Shown here one piece after another: positions 28,527-37,175 of a stretch of 64,000 bases of DNA. Position numbers and translations under genes: made by a program. The DNA lies in contig NZ_MOBK01000002.1 of assembly GCF_003732265.1 (NCBI RefSeq), forward strand, positions 186,001-250,000, given 5' to 3'. The stretch comes from Pseudomonas brassicacearum. Lineage in GTDB: Bacteria; Pseudomonadota; Gammaproteobacteria; Pseudomonadales; Pseudomonadaceae. Every line of letters begins with the position of its first letter. Position 1 is the first letter of the stretch. Below the pieces are notes generated by a model, which saw nothing but the letters and a program-made list of their open reading frames with translations, did not search any database and was not told the origin of the DNA.

Positions 28527-30275
28527 ATGAAACCCCACGCCACGGCTTACAGCCAACGCTTGTTGCGCGGCCAGACACCTTCCTATGAACGCTTGCAGGC
28601 ACGTCTCGCCGAAGACGGCAGCGAACTGAGTGCCGAACCGATTGCCGTGCATTGCGGCTGGGGCCGGTTGCTGATCGGGCACACCTTCCCGGATCCGGCC
28701 AGCCTCGCCCAGGAGTTGCTCAATGAGCAGCCGGGCGAGCGCGACATTGCGTTGTACGTTGCCGCGCCGCAGCAGATTCTGGGGCTGGAACCAGCGCAGC
28801 TTTTTCTCGATCCGTCCGATACCTTGCGTTTGTGGTTCAGCGATTACCGTCAGGCCACTCGCGTGTTTCGTGGTTTCCGTATTCGTCGTGCACAAAGCGA
28901 TGCGGACTGGCAGGCGATCAATCAGTTGTATCAGGCGCGCGGCATGTTGCCGATCGATGCCAACCTGCTGACCCCGCGTCATTTGGGCGGGCCGGTGTAT
29001 TGGCTGGCCGAAGACGAAGACAGCGGAGCGATCATCGGCAGTGTCATGGGCCTCAATCACCACAAGGCCTTCAACGATCCAGAGAACGGCAGCAGCTTGT
29101 GGTGCCTGGCGGTCGATCCGCATTGTTCGCGGCCGGGTGTCGGTGAGGTGTTGGTGCGGCACTTGATCGAACACTTCATGAGCCGTGGCCTGAGTTACCT
29201 GGACTTGTCGGTTCTGCATGACAACAGACAGGCAAAAAGCCTTTACGCCAAGCTCGGTTTTCGCAACCTTTCGACCTTTGCGATCAAGCGCAAGAACGGC
29301 ATCAATCAGCCGCTGTTCCTCGGGCCTGGGCCGGAAGCGGAATTCAATCCGTATGCGCGGATCATTGTGGAGGAAGCCCTTCGACGCGGCATTGATGTGC
29401 AGGTCGATGACGCCGATGCCGGCCTGTTCACCCTCAGCCATGGCGGGCGCCGGGTGCGTTGCCGCGAATCGTTGAGCGACCTGACCAGCGCCATCAGCAT
29501 GAGCCTGTGCCAGGACAAGAGCCTGACCCACAAAGTCCTCAAGGCCGCAGGGTTGAACCTGCCGTCGCAACAACTGGCCGGCAACGGCGATGACAACCTG
29601 GCGTTTCTCGATGAGCACGAGCGGGTGGTGGTCAAGCCGCTGGATGGCGAGCAAGGCCAGGGCGTTGCCGTGGATTTGCAGACCATTGAAGAGGTGCAAC
29701 AAGCCATCGAAGCCGCCCGCACGTTCGACAGCCGAGTGCTGCTGGAAAGCTTTCACGAAGGCCTGGACCTGCGGATTCTGGTGATCGGGTTTGAGGTGGT
29801 GGCGGCGGCGATTCGGCGGCCGGCCGAGGTGGTCGGCGACGGTCAGCATTCCATTGGCGCGTTGATCGAAGCCCAGAGTCGACGGCGACAGGCTGCCACC
29901 AGCGGCGAGAGCAAAATCCCGCTCGATCATGAGACCCAACGTACGTTGCATGCGGCGGGTTACGACTACAGCAGTATTCTGCCGGCGGGTGAGCATTTGT
30001 TCGTACGGCGTACGGCGAATCTTCATACGGGCGGGGTGCTGGAGGATGTCACCGCGATTCTGCATCCGACGTTGATCGATGCGGCGGTGCGGGCTGCGCG
30101 GGCGCTGGATATCCCGATGGTCGGACTCGACTTGATGGTGCCAGCGGCCGATCAGCCGGAGTACGTGTTTATCGAAGCCAATGAGCGCGCCGGGCTGGCC
30201 AACCATGAACCGCAGCCGACGGCTGAGCGGTTTGTGGATTTGTTGTTTCCGCACAGTCAGCCGGCTGCCCTTTAG
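28527..30275 (+). CDS. ngg: N-acetylglutaminylglutamine synthetase
   Basis: A 582-residue fusion. The N-terminal half contains a GNAT acetyltransferase domain (about residues 110-265, with AVDPHCSRPGVGEVLVRHLI as the acetyl-CoA loop). The C-terminal half is an ATP-grasp ligase (about 290-575, with RVVVKPLDGEQGQGV). It builds the acetylated Gln-Gln dipeptide that the upstream amidotransferase converts to the amide. ATG 28527 lies 3 bases after the asnO stop, so translation is probably coupled. Confidence 0.92.
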   Translation: MKPHATAYSQRLLRGQTPSYERLQARLAEDGSELSAEPIAVHCGWGRLLIGHTFPDPASLAQELLNEQPGERDIALYVAAPQQILGLEPAQLFLDPSDTLRLWFSDYRQATRVFRGFRIRRAQSDADWQAINQLYQARGMLPIDANLLTPRHLGGPVYWLAEDEDSGAIIGSVMGLNHHKAFNDPENGSSLWCLAVDPHCSRPGVGEVLVRHLIEHFMSRGLSYLDLSVLHDNRQAKSLYAKLGFRNLSTFAIKRKNGINQPLFLGPGPEAEFNPYARIIVEEALRRGIDVQVDDADAGLFTLSHGGRRVRCRESLSDLTSAISMSLCQDKSLTHKVLKAAGLNLPSQQLAGNGDDNLAFLDEHERVVVKPLDGEQGQGVAVDLQTIEEVQQAIEAARTFDSRVLLESFHEGLDLRILVIGFEVVAAAIRRPAEVVGDGQHSIGALIEAQSRRRQAATSGESKIPLDHETQRTLHAAGYDYSSILPAGEHLFVRRTANLHTGGVLEDVTAILHPTLIDAAVRAARALDIPMVGLDLMVPAADQPEYVFIEANERAGLANHEPQPTAERFVDLLFPHSQPAAL

Positions 30276-30297
30276 ATCTGTAGTGCTTGAACTGGCC

Positions 30298-30365
30298 CCT
30301 TCGCGAGCAAGCCCGCTCCCACAGGGATACGCGGTCAAATGTGGGAGCGGGCTTGCTCGCGAAGG
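30298..30365. repeat. REPIN, gtgggagcggg family
   Basis: Inverted arms ccttcgcgagcaagcccgct and agcgggcttgctcgcgaagg. It lies 22 bases after the ngg stop, between ngg and the peptidase gene of the same pathway locus. Confidence 0.92.
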
Positions 30366-30442
30366 CGGCGTGCCAGGCACCAAAAATCTAACTTATCCCC
30401 CTCATCGAAACCATCGATGTTCTGTACCCATCAGGAGTTTCC

Positions 30443-31633
30443 ATGACCAGCAAAATCCCTGAACCGGATCTCAACTACCTGCAAAAAGTCCTGCTGGAAA
30501 TGCTCGCCATTCCCAGCCCTACCGGGTTCACCGACACCATCGTGCGCTATGTCGCCGAGCGCCTCGAAGAGCTGGGCATCCCCTTCGAAATGACTCGTCG
30601 CGGCACCATCCGTGCAACCCTCAAAGGCAAGAAAAACAGCCCCGACCGCGCGGTGTCCGCGCACCTGGACACCATCGGTGCGGCGGTTCGCGCTGTGAAA
30701 GACAACGGACGCCTAACCTTGGCGCCCGTCGGTTGCTGGTCCAGCCGCTTTGCCGAGGGCAGCCGGGTCAGCCTGTTCACCGACAACGGCGTGATTCGCG
30801 GCAGCGTGTTGCCGTTGATGGCTTCCGGACACGCCTTCAACACGGCCGTCGACGAAATGCCGATCAGTTGGGATCACGTCGAACTGCGCCTGGATGCCTA
30901 TTGCGCCACCCGCGCCGACTGCGACTCGCTGGGGATCAGCGTCGGTGATTTCGTGGCCTTCGACCCCTTGCCGGAGTTCACCGAAAGCGGCCACATCAGC
31001 GCCCGCCACCTGGACGACAAGGCTGGCGTTGCGGCGTTGCTCGCGGCGCTGAAAGCCATCGTCGACAGCGGCGAGGAGTTGATGATCGACTGCCATCCGC
31101 TGTTCACCATCACCGAGGAAACCGGCAGTGGCGCGGCGGCCGCGTTACCGTGGGATGTCAGTGAATTCGTCGGTATCGACATTGCGCCCGTCGCGCCCGG
31201 CCAGCATTCCAGCGAACATGCGGTGAGCGTGGCGATGCAGGATTCCGGCGGGCCCTATGACTATCACTTGTCGCGACATTTGCTGCGCCTGGCCAGTGAC
31301 AACGAGTTGCCCGTGCGCCGCGACCTGTTCCGTTATTACTTCAGCGATGCGCATTCGGCGGTGACTGCCGGACACGACATTCGCACCGCCCTGCTCGCCT
31401 TCGGTTGCGACGCCACGCACGGTTATGAGCGGACGCACATCGACAGCCTGGCGGCGTTGAGTCGACTGCTCGGCGCCTACATCCTGAGTCCGCCAGTGTT
31501 TGCCAGTGATGCGCAACCGGCGAAGGGGTCGCTGGACCGGTTCAGTCATCAGATCGAACATGAGACGCAGATGGAAAGTGACACGCGGGTGCCTTCGGTG
31601 GACAGTCTTGTCGGGCAGCGCACCGATAGCTGA
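30443..31633 (+). CDS. M42-type peptidase of the NAGGN osmolyte locus
   Basis: A 396-residue member of the M42/M20-like zinc aminopeptidase group that recurs beside asnO-ngg. Metal and catalytic residues are visible in SAHLDTIG, HLDDKAGVAALL, TITEETGSGAA, VGIDIAP and the terminal histidine in THGYERTHID. It may trim or recycle the osmolyte dipeptide, but that role is inferred from position only. A REPIN separates it from ngg. ATG 30443 follows CAGGAG. Confidence 0.85.
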   Translation: MTSKIPEPDLNYLQKVLLEMLAIPSPTGFTDTIVRYVAERLEELGIPFEMTRRGTIRATLKGKKNSPDRAVSAHLDTIGAAVRAVKDNGRLTLAPVGCWSSRFAEGSRVSLFTDNGVIRGSVLPLMASGHAFNTAVDEMPISWDHVELRLDAYCATRADCDSLGISVGDFVAFDPLPEFTESGHISARHLDDKAGVAALLAALKAIVDSGEELMIDCHPLFTITEETGSGAAAALPWDVSEFVGIDIAPVAPGQHSSEHAVSVAMQDSGGPYDYHLSRHLLRLASDNELPVRRDLFRYYFSDAHSAVTAGHDIRTALLAFGCDATHGYERTHIDSLAALSRLLGAYILSPPVFASDAQPAKGSLDRFSHQIEHETQMESDTRVPSVDSLVGQRTDS

Positions 31634-31668
31634 CTCCGAGCTTGGTATCTTTAGTGGCTGACAGATCG

Positions 31669-31770
31669 CCTTCGCGAGCAAGCCCGCTCCCACATTTGAC
31701 CGAGTTCCTCCTGAAGGAACGCAATTGAATGTGGGAGCGGCGGTGCGACGACTCGACTTGCTCGCGAAGG
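31669..31770. repeat. REPIN with an interrupted right arm
   Basis: The left arm ccttcgcgagcaagcccgct is canonical. The right arm reads gtgggagcgg, then an extra cggtgcgacgactcga, then cttgctcgcgaagg. The same extra segment occurs in the element at 61444-61550. Confidence 0.85.
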
Positions 31771-31857
31771 CGTCCGCACAGGCAGCACATCAGCCCGAGG
31801 CTAGCCGTCACCGATCATTCGCCGTAGCATCCCGACATTGTTTTAGCCGAGGTGCCT

Positions 31858-32085
31858 ATGCTGATTCCCTACGACCAACTTGAAGTCGACACCCTGACCC
31901 GCCTGATCGAGGATTTCGTGACCCGTGACGGTACGGACAACGGCGATGACACGCCGCTGGAAACCCGCGTATTACGGGTTCGCCAGGCATTGACCAAAGG
32001 TCAGGCACTGATCGTTTTCGATCCGGAAAGCGAGCAGTGCCAGTTGATGCTCAAGCACGATGTGCCCAAGCACCTCTTCGACTGA
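31858..32085 (+). CDS. YheU-family (UPF0270) protein
   Basis: A 75-residue acidic protein (MLIPYDQLEVDTLTRLIEDF at the N-terminus, VPKHLFD at the C-terminus) typical of the YheU/UPF0270 family, whose function is unknown. GAGG precedes ATG 31858; an in-frame GTG two codons upstream overlaps that site and is less likely. Its stop lies 5 bases from the stop of the convergent csrA-like gene. Confidence 0.9.
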   Translation: MLIPYDQLEVDTLTRLIEDFVTRDGTDNGDDTPLETRVLRVRQALTKGQALIVFDPESEQCQLMLKHDVPKHLFD

Positions 32086-32090
32086 ACGGC

Positions 32091-32276
32091 TCAGCGCCCC
32101 TTGGTCTTGGCCAGTTTGACCTGGATGCGTTCATAGACCTCGGCGCGATGCACATTGACGTTCTGCGGCGCTTCGACGCCGAAGCGCACACTGCCGCCGC
32201 TGACGTTGAGGATGCGCACTGAAATGTCGTCACCGATGGAAATCATCTCGCCCACAACGCGACTGAGTACAAGCAT
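32091..32276 (-). CDS. csrA: CsrA/RsmA-family post-transcriptional regulator (divergent paralogue)
   Basis: A 61-residue CsrA-type RNA-binding protein that would block or remodel mRNA leaders at GGA motifs. Key RNA-contact positions are kept: the N-terminal MLVLSR strand (Leu4, Arg6) and [11 protein letters not shown], carrying the conserved arginine. It differs from the main Pseudomonas RsmA/RsmE sequences in the first strand ([14 protein letters not shown]) and in [14 protein letters not shown], so it is probably an extra paralogue. Its own ribosome site CAAGGACC contains a GGA, compatible with autoregulation. Confidence 0.88.
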   Translation of the reverse strand: MLVLSRVVGEMISIGDDISVRILNVSGGSVRFGVEAPQNVNVHRAEVYERIQVKLAKTKGR

Positions 32277-32304
32277 GGTATTGGTCCTTGAGGATTACCG
32301 GCCC

Positions 32305-32336
32305 TTGAAGATGCCCGGCGTTTAGCGGGTCTTCAA
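32305..32336. other. hairpin between csrA-like gene and ynfA-like gene
   Basis: Arms ttgaaga and tcttcaa, extended by cccg/cggg with a two-base bulge, can pair around a short loop. There is no T-run in either direction. It lies in the leader of the csrA-like gene on the minus strand and could be an RNA structure there. Confidence 0.35.
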
Positions 32337-32429
32337 TGCGATGGCGGCAAATCAGTCCAGCCCTACAGCACTGGACGAACCCTCCTGACGGAAGCGTCCG
32401 ACAAATCGATTGAATGCAGGACCGATCCT

Positions 32430-32762
32430 TCAGGATGCGGAAAAGCGCGGGCCAAACAGAATGACACTCGCGCCGATCACACACAGCGCCACTCCGACCC
32501 AGTCCGAGCTCAATGGACGAATCCGCTCGACCACGGCCAGCCAACCAATCGAGGCGATGATGTAGATCCCGCCGTAGGCGGCGTAGGCGCGCCCGGCGTA
32601 GGTGGCTTCGACTCGGGTGAGCAGGAGCGCGAACAGGGTCAGGCTGAGCAGCGCCGGCAACACCCACAAAACGCTTTTGCCTTGGCGCAGCCACATCCAG
32701 AACGCGAAGCAGCCGGCGATTTCGAACAGCGCCGCGAGGAAAAACCACAGGTAATTGAGCAT
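32430..32762 (-). CDS. YnfA-family (UPF0060) membrane protein
   Basis: A 110-residue inner-membrane protein with four hydrophobic helices, starting [20 protein letters not shown] and containing the family segment [17 protein letters not shown]. It is related in size and topology to small multidrug-resistance proteins. The substrate is unknown. Confidence 0.92.
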   Translation of the reverse strand: MLNYLWFFLAALFEIAGCFAFWMWLRQGKSVLWVLPALLSLTLFALLLTRVEATYAGRAYAAYGGIYIIASIGWLAVVERIRPLSSDWVGVALCVIGASVILFGPRFSAS

Positions 32763-32826
32763 GCAGGTGTCTCGTTAGAGTGACCGATGGCGGCCACCCT
32801 AACGACGCTGTTGCCTGCGGGCAAGA

Positions 32827-33642
32827 TCAGCCTGCGCTTTGTTTGGCCTTGGCGCGCATTTTGTCGGCCATGAGGGTCATTTCGTTGTAAAGCAGTTGCG
32901 GGTTTTTCTGCTTGATCGCCCAGGCCATGCGGCCTTGTTCGTGCGGCAGGATCATGAACTCGCCGGCAGCCACCTGGTTGTAGATGTAGTCGGCGATGTC
33001 GGTGGCGGTGATTGGCGAACTTTCCAGCAGTTTGCCGACCTGGGCTTTCATCGCCGGAGTCGGGCCACGGAAAGAATCGAGCAGGTTGGTCTGGAAGAAC
33101 GACGGGCAAACCACGTGCACGCCCACTTCCTGTTGCGCCAGTTCGATCAACAGGCTTTCGGACAATGCCACCACGCCGGCCTTGGCCACGTTGTAGTTAC
33201 TCATGGCCGGGCCTTGCATCAGGGCAGCCATCGACGCGATGTTGATGATCTTGCCTTTGCTTTTTTCCAGCAGCGGCAGGAACGCCTTGCAGCCCTTGAC
33301 CACACCCATCAGGTTGATCGCGATCTGCCAGTCCCAGTCTTCCAGCGACAGTTCGCTGAAGAATCCGCCCGATGCGACACCGGCGTTGTTGACGATAACG
33401 TCGATGCCGCCGAGCTTTTCTTCGCAGGCCTGAGCGAATGCGGTCAGCTGGCTGTAGTCACGTACATCGCAACGCTGGATAAAACCATCGCCACCGGCGT
33501 CGCGAACCAGCTTCAAGGTTTCTTGCAGACCGGGCTCGCTGACATCCGACAAGGCCAGTTGCCAGCCTTCACGCGCCCAGCGCAGCGCGATTTCGCGACC
33601 CAGGCCCGAGCCCGCGCCAGTGATCATCATGCGATTTTGCAT
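32827..33642 (-). CDS. SDR-family oxidoreductase
   Basis: A 271-residue short-chain dehydrogenase with the cofactor motif MITGAGSGLGREIALRWARE at the N-terminus, the NNAG motif in VIVNNAGVASGG, the catalytic serine in INIASMAAL and the YNVAKAG Tyr/Lys pair. The long C-terminal tail after VCPSFFQTNLLDSF resembles SDRs annotated as acyl or lipid reductases. The substrate is unknown. ATG 33642 gives the family start; the frame is open upstream. Confidence 0.87.
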   Translation of the reverse strand: MQNRMMITGAGSGLGREIALRWAREGWQLALSDVSEPGLQETLKLVRDAGGDGFIQRCDVRDYSQLTAFAQACEEKLGGIDVIVNNAGVASGGFFSELSLEDWDWQIAINLMGVVKGCKAFLPLLEKSKGKIINIASMAALMQGPAMSNYNVAKAGVVALSESLLIELAQQEVGVHVVCPSFFQTNLLDSFRGPTPAMKAQVGKLLESSPITATDIADYIYNQVAAGEFMILPHEQGRMAWAIKQKNPQLLYNEMTLMADKMRAKAKQSAG

Positions 33643-33928
33643 AGCAAACAGCCTTGTGGTTCCGGGAAAGATGCGCTGAGTGTAGCGAAGGTCCTTGCCC
33701 GACCCACGCTCCATCAGATTGATGAATGGCCCGAACAAACCGTGGACGCGTGTGGTTCAACTAATTCTGAAAAAAACGAAATAAACAGGTCTCCAAAAAA
33801 CATTAAAAAAACATGGAATTTTCCGACTCGCGCACCAGTCGGACGTTGTAAGCAGCTTGAATTAATAACCTTCCAGCTGACCGTTAAAAGACAGGTCAAT
33901 CCAGAACACTTCCAACAAGGAAATAGAC

Positions 33929-34081
33929 ATGGGCACAATTCTGATCGTTATTCTGGTCCTCTTGCTGATCGGTGGTCTGCCGGTTTTCCCACACTCCAGA
34001 AGTTGGGGTTATGGCCCGTCGGGTATCATCGGCGTCGTGCTGGTAGTGCTGTTGATTCTGCTGTTGCTTGGCAGGATTTAA
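33929..34081 (+). CDS. DUF3309-family small membrane protein
   Basis: A 50-residue protein made of two hydrophobic stretches (TILIVILVLLLIGGLPVF and SGIIGVVLVVLLILLLLGRI) joined by PHSRSWGYGP. This is the DUF3309 pattern found in many proteobacteria. Function is unknown; stress induction is reported for similar small proteins. CAAGGA precedes the ATG, and a strong terminator follows. Confidence 0.85.
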   Translation: MGTILIVILVLLLIGGLPVFPHSRSWGYGPSGIIGVVLVVLLILLLLGRI

Positions 34082-34109
34082 CGGATATAACGAATTAACC
34101 GACAAAAAA

Positions 34110-34138
34110 AGAGGCCCTTGAAAAAGGGCCTCTTTTTA
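34110..34138 (+). terminator. rho-independent terminator after the DUF3309 gene
   Basis: agaggccctt, a short loop and aagggcctct form a 10-bp stem followed by a T-run; an A-run on the other side makes it bidirectional. It also serves the converging LTA-synthase-like gene, whose stop is at 34152. Confidence 0.92.
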
Positions 34139-34151
34139 TTGCGCCGAAATC

Positions 34152-36245
34152 TTAGTCCGGCTTGCCGTCGACAACACCGGCGGTATTGTCGAGCAGGCTC
34201 TTGGTCGCCGTTTGCAGGAACGACTCAAGCTTGAGCTTCAACTCGGCAGTGCGTGGATCGTTAGGCACGATCTCGGCATTCGGCTTGGCGCCCAGTTCAT
34301 AGCGGTACATCTTCGGCTCCATTTCCTTCTCTTTCGGCAGCACCAGAATCTGGTCAGCGGTGAGAATGGCCGTGGTCTGTTCGCTGCCCGACGGCTTGAT
34401 CACACCAAAACCGGTGTCGCCTTCCGGCAGGTTGAGCAGGTCACGTCCCCAGCACTGATGGCGCACTTCGCCACCAATACGCCCCATGATGGTCGGCACG
34501 ATGTCGATCTGAGTGCCCACGGTGTGGTCACGCTGGCCGAACTTTTCCTGGATACCCGGTGCGATCATCAGCATCGGCACGTTGAAACGGCCCAGGTCCA
34601 TTTCGGTGATTTGCTGTTCGTTACCGAAACCGTGGTCACCCACGATCACAAACAGGGTTTCCTTGAAGTACGGCTCTTTACGCGCCTTCTCGAAGAACTG
34701 GCCCAACGCCCAGTCGGAGTAACGCATGGCGGTCAAGTGTTCGTTGAGGTTGCCGCGATCGGTCACGCGCTCGACCGGCAATGGCGTCGGCAAGGCATAC
34801 GGCGTGTGGTTGGACAGCGTCTGCAACAGGGCATAGAACGGCTTGCCGTTTTCCCGGGCCTTGAGCTCTACCAGGCCACGGTCGAACATGTCTTGGTCGG
34901 ACACGCCCCAGGTCGGATCGGAGAACACCGGGTTGACGAAGTCGTTACGACCAATGAAGTTGGTCATGCCCTGGTTGCTGAAGAAACCCGACTGGTTATC
35001 CCAGGCGAAATCGCCGTTGTAGACGTACACGTCGTCGTAGTCACGGGCGCTGAGCAGCTGTGGCAGGCCGGACAGTTTGTGGCTGCCTTCCGGGGTCTGC
35101 ATCAGGTATTCGAAACCGGGCAGGTTCGGGAAGCACGCCATGGTGGCGAACATGCCCTGGTGGGTATGGGTGCCGTTGGAGAAGAAGCGGTCGAACAGCA
35201 GGCCTTCCTTCGACAGTTTGTCGAGGTACGGCGTGATGTTGCCCGGGCCGCCCAGCGCGCCGACCGAGTGACCGGCCATGCTTTCCATCAGAATCACAAC
35301 CACGTTCTTGATCGGCAGGGTCTTGTCGGCCGGTGGCGTGTAGTCGCGACGCACAGCGGCAGTTTCAGCATCCACCAGTTTTTCGTCTTTCATCACCAGC
35401 ATGTCACGCACGGTCTGCTGGGCCAGAGGCTGCGGCAGTGTGGCTTTCCAGATGTTGTCGCGATCTTCGGACATCCGGCTCTTGGCCGCCGCGATCAGCG
35501 ACAGCGTGCCGTTGAGACCCAACTGGTTGGCGAAGTTCGAGTCGGTGGTGTAGACGTCACCCCAACGCAGCGGCGGGCCCTGACGCAGGGTGCCACGCGC
35601 GGCGACCACGCAGACCAGCAGGCAGACAACGAACACGCCGATGCGTGCATACCACGGGGCGATCTGGCGCGTGCCGATGCTGCCGCCGCTGAACGGGCCA
35701 CGAGGCCGGGTCGCACGATCAGCGCCCTTGAACGCCAGGGTCAGGATCAACGTGCCAACGGCCCACGCCAGCAGATAACGAACCACCGGAAAACCGTACC
35801 AGAGCATGCTCATCACGGTTTTCGGGTCTTCCTTCACATACTGGAAGACCAGGCCGTTGAGGCGCTGGTGGAACTCGCGGTAGAAGTCCATCTCCATCAG
35901 GCCGAGGAACAGCGCGATGCTCGACGCGATGGTCAGCCAGAAGCGGAAGAACCCGCGAGCAGCCATGGCCCGCGCGCTGAACAGTGCCAGCAGCAGCGGA
36001 ATGCAGAGGTAGACCACCAGGCGCAGGTCGAAACGCAGGCCGTTGGCGAACGCTTCAAGGAACGTCGAAGCCGGGGTGTCGAGGATCATCGAGCGGTTGT
36101 AGACCAGCAGCGCAACACGCAGCAGGCTGAACATGACCATCATGATCAAGGCGCACAACAACGTGTAGGCCAGATGTGATTTGACGGTCGGTTGCAGCAG
36201 GCGACTAGAAGCTCGCTGCTGATTCAGGGCGTCCGGGTTTGCCAT
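34152..36245 (-). CDS. LTA-synthase-like phosphoglycerol/sulfatase-fold transferase
   Basis: A 697-residue inner-membrane enzyme. Five or so N-terminal TM helices (residues about 25-225) are followed by a periplasmic sulfatase-type domain. Visible catalytic features are VVVILMESMAGHSVG (metal-binding Glu), the nucleophilic threonine region FFSNGTHTHQGMF, and the metal site VIVGDHGFGNEQQ. Gram-negative members act like OpgB, moving phosphoglycerol or a similar headgroup to periplasmic glucans or other envelope polymers. The acceptor here is unknown and no opgGH genes are nearby. Confidence 0.88.
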   Translation of the reverse strand: MANPDALNQQRASSRLLQPTVKSHLAYTLLCALIMMVMFSLLRVALLVYNRSMILDTPASTFLEAFANGLRFDLRLVVYLCIPLLLALFSARAMAARGFFRFWLTIASSIALFLGLMEMDFYREFHQRLNGLVFQYVKEDPKTVMSMLWYGFPVVRYLLAWAVGTLILTLAFKGADRATRPRGPFSGGSIGTRQIAPWYARIGVFVVCLLVCVVAARGTLRQGPPLRWGDVYTTDSNFANQLGLNGTLSLIAAAKSRMSEDRDNIWKATLPQPLAQQTVRDMLVMKDEKLVDAETAAVRRDYTPPADKTLPIKNVVVILMESMAGHSVGALGGPGNITPYLDKLSKEGLLFDRFFSNGTHTHQGMFATMACFPNLPGFEYLMQTPEGSHKLSGLPQLLSARDYDDVYVYNGDFAWDNQSGFFSNQGMTNFIGRNDFVNPVFSDPTWGVSDQDMFDRGLVELKARENGKPFYALLQTLSNHTPYALPTPLPVERVTDRGNLNEHLTAMRYSDWALGQFFEKARKEPYFKETLFVIVGDHGFGNEQQITEMDLGRFNVPMLMIAPGIQEKFGQRDHTVGTQIDIVPTIMGRIGGEVRHQCWGRDLLNLPEGDTGFGVIKPSGSEQTTAILTADQILVLPKEKEMEPKMYRYELGAKPNAEIVPNDPRTAELKLKLESFLQTATKSLLDNTAGVVDGKPD

Positions 36246-36528
36246 GTCGTTTTAGGACCCATTGGAAGTTGAAGTTTCAAAAATACAGCGGCGCCCTGCC
36301 CTCTATTGGCCATTACTTGGCCCCGGGGCTTGCGCGGTGCGCAAATGTTGCACGATCACCCGCCTCATTGCCATTGATTACTGTTTGGCTGACGGATGCG
36401 GGCGGATTGTCTTGGAGGCTTTGTGAAAATTTCGTGCAACGTATATCCGGAAACACAATAAAGCCGCGCACGAGCAGAAACGCAAACGCCCCGAACCAGT
36501 CGGGGCGTTTTGCAGAACAACGCAGCGA
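36246..36528. other. intergenic region with terminator and LTA-synthase-like promoter
   Basis: About 280 bases between two minus-strand genes. The distal part (36484-36510) is a terminator. The part next to 36245 should carry the promoter of the LTA-synthase-like gene, but I see no clear -35/-10 pair. No small gene is apparent. Confidence 0.5.
36484..36510 (-). terminator. rho-independent terminator after the START-domain gene
   Basis: aaacgccccg, a 7-base loop and cggggcgttt form a 10-bp perfect stem. It lies 19 bases after the stop of the START-domain gene. The flanking T tract is short. Confidence 0.75.
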
Positions 36529-37134
36529 TTACTTCTCGGCGCGTTCTTTCAGGGCTTTCAGGGTATTGAACGGTGCATCGACCACGAACTTGTTGGCGAT
36601 CATCGATGGCACGCTGCCGCCTGGCTCGGTGTGCACCTGATAGGTCACTTCGACCTGGTCACCCTTTGGGACGAACTTCCAGAACCCGTCGACTTTGGTG
36701 ACGCGTACAAAGCCTTTTTCTTCCGGAATGTACTTCGGCACACCTTCGAGTTTGCGGGTCAGGCTGCCATCGGTGCCTTCAACGGTGGTGATGTGCAGCA
36801 CCGAATCACGCGCGGTGACAGGCCACGGGGTATTGAATTGGGTGTAGGTCCAGCTCTGGTCGCCTTCGTGCTTGAGCAGCTTCTGCATTTTGCACTCGTG
36901 AATCCAGGCACAGGCGCCGGCCACGTCTTCCTGCAATGCACGTAGTTTGGCGACGGTGGTCTTCATCAAGGTAACGCCCTGATAGGACTTGTAGTCCGAA
37001 CCCGGCACTTCGGCCAGAGAGATCTTGATGCCGTCTTCGTTCTTGGCGACTTTCCAGTCTTCAGCCTGGGCGGCCGTAGTGGCCAACACGGCGGTCAACC
37101 CACACAACACAGCGATACGATGCAGCGAACCCAT
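36529..37134 (-). CDS. secreted START-domain lipid-binding protein
   Basis: A 201-residue protein with a signal peptide (MGSLHRIAVLCGLTAVLATTAAQA, cleavage after AQA) and a START fold, as suggested by WKVAKNEDGIKI, the CAWIHECKMQKLL helix and the C-terminal amphipathic helix NTLKALKERAEK. START proteins bind lipids or hydrophobic ligands; the ligand here is unknown. ATG 37134 follows TAAGGA. The gene ends in a terminator and starts just downstream of the YkgJ-type gene. Confidence 0.85.
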   Translation of the reverse strand: MGSLHRIAVLCGLTAVLATTAAQAEDWKVAKNEDGIKISLAEVPGSDYKSYQGVTLMKTTVAKLRALQEDVAGACAWIHECKMQKLLKHEGDQSWTYTQFNTPWPVTARDSVLHITTVEGTDGSLTRKLEGVPKYIPEEKGFVRVTKVDGFWKFVPKGDQVEVTYQVHTEPGGSVPSMIANKFVVDAPFNTLKALKERAEK

Positions 37135-37175
37135 GGTTTTATTCCTTATTGTTGAAGTTCCGTTGTTTGAACACA

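Noticed and set aside
26772..30383. A 1203-codon open frame on the minus strand opposite asnO and ngg
   Set aside because: It is antisense to two well-supported enzymes, has no family resemblance, and long antisense frames are common in high-GC Pseudomonas genes.
34212..36179. A 655-codon open frame opposite the LTA-synthase-like gene
   Set aside because: His/Gln/Arg-rich composition typical of an antisense translation, with no ribosome site.
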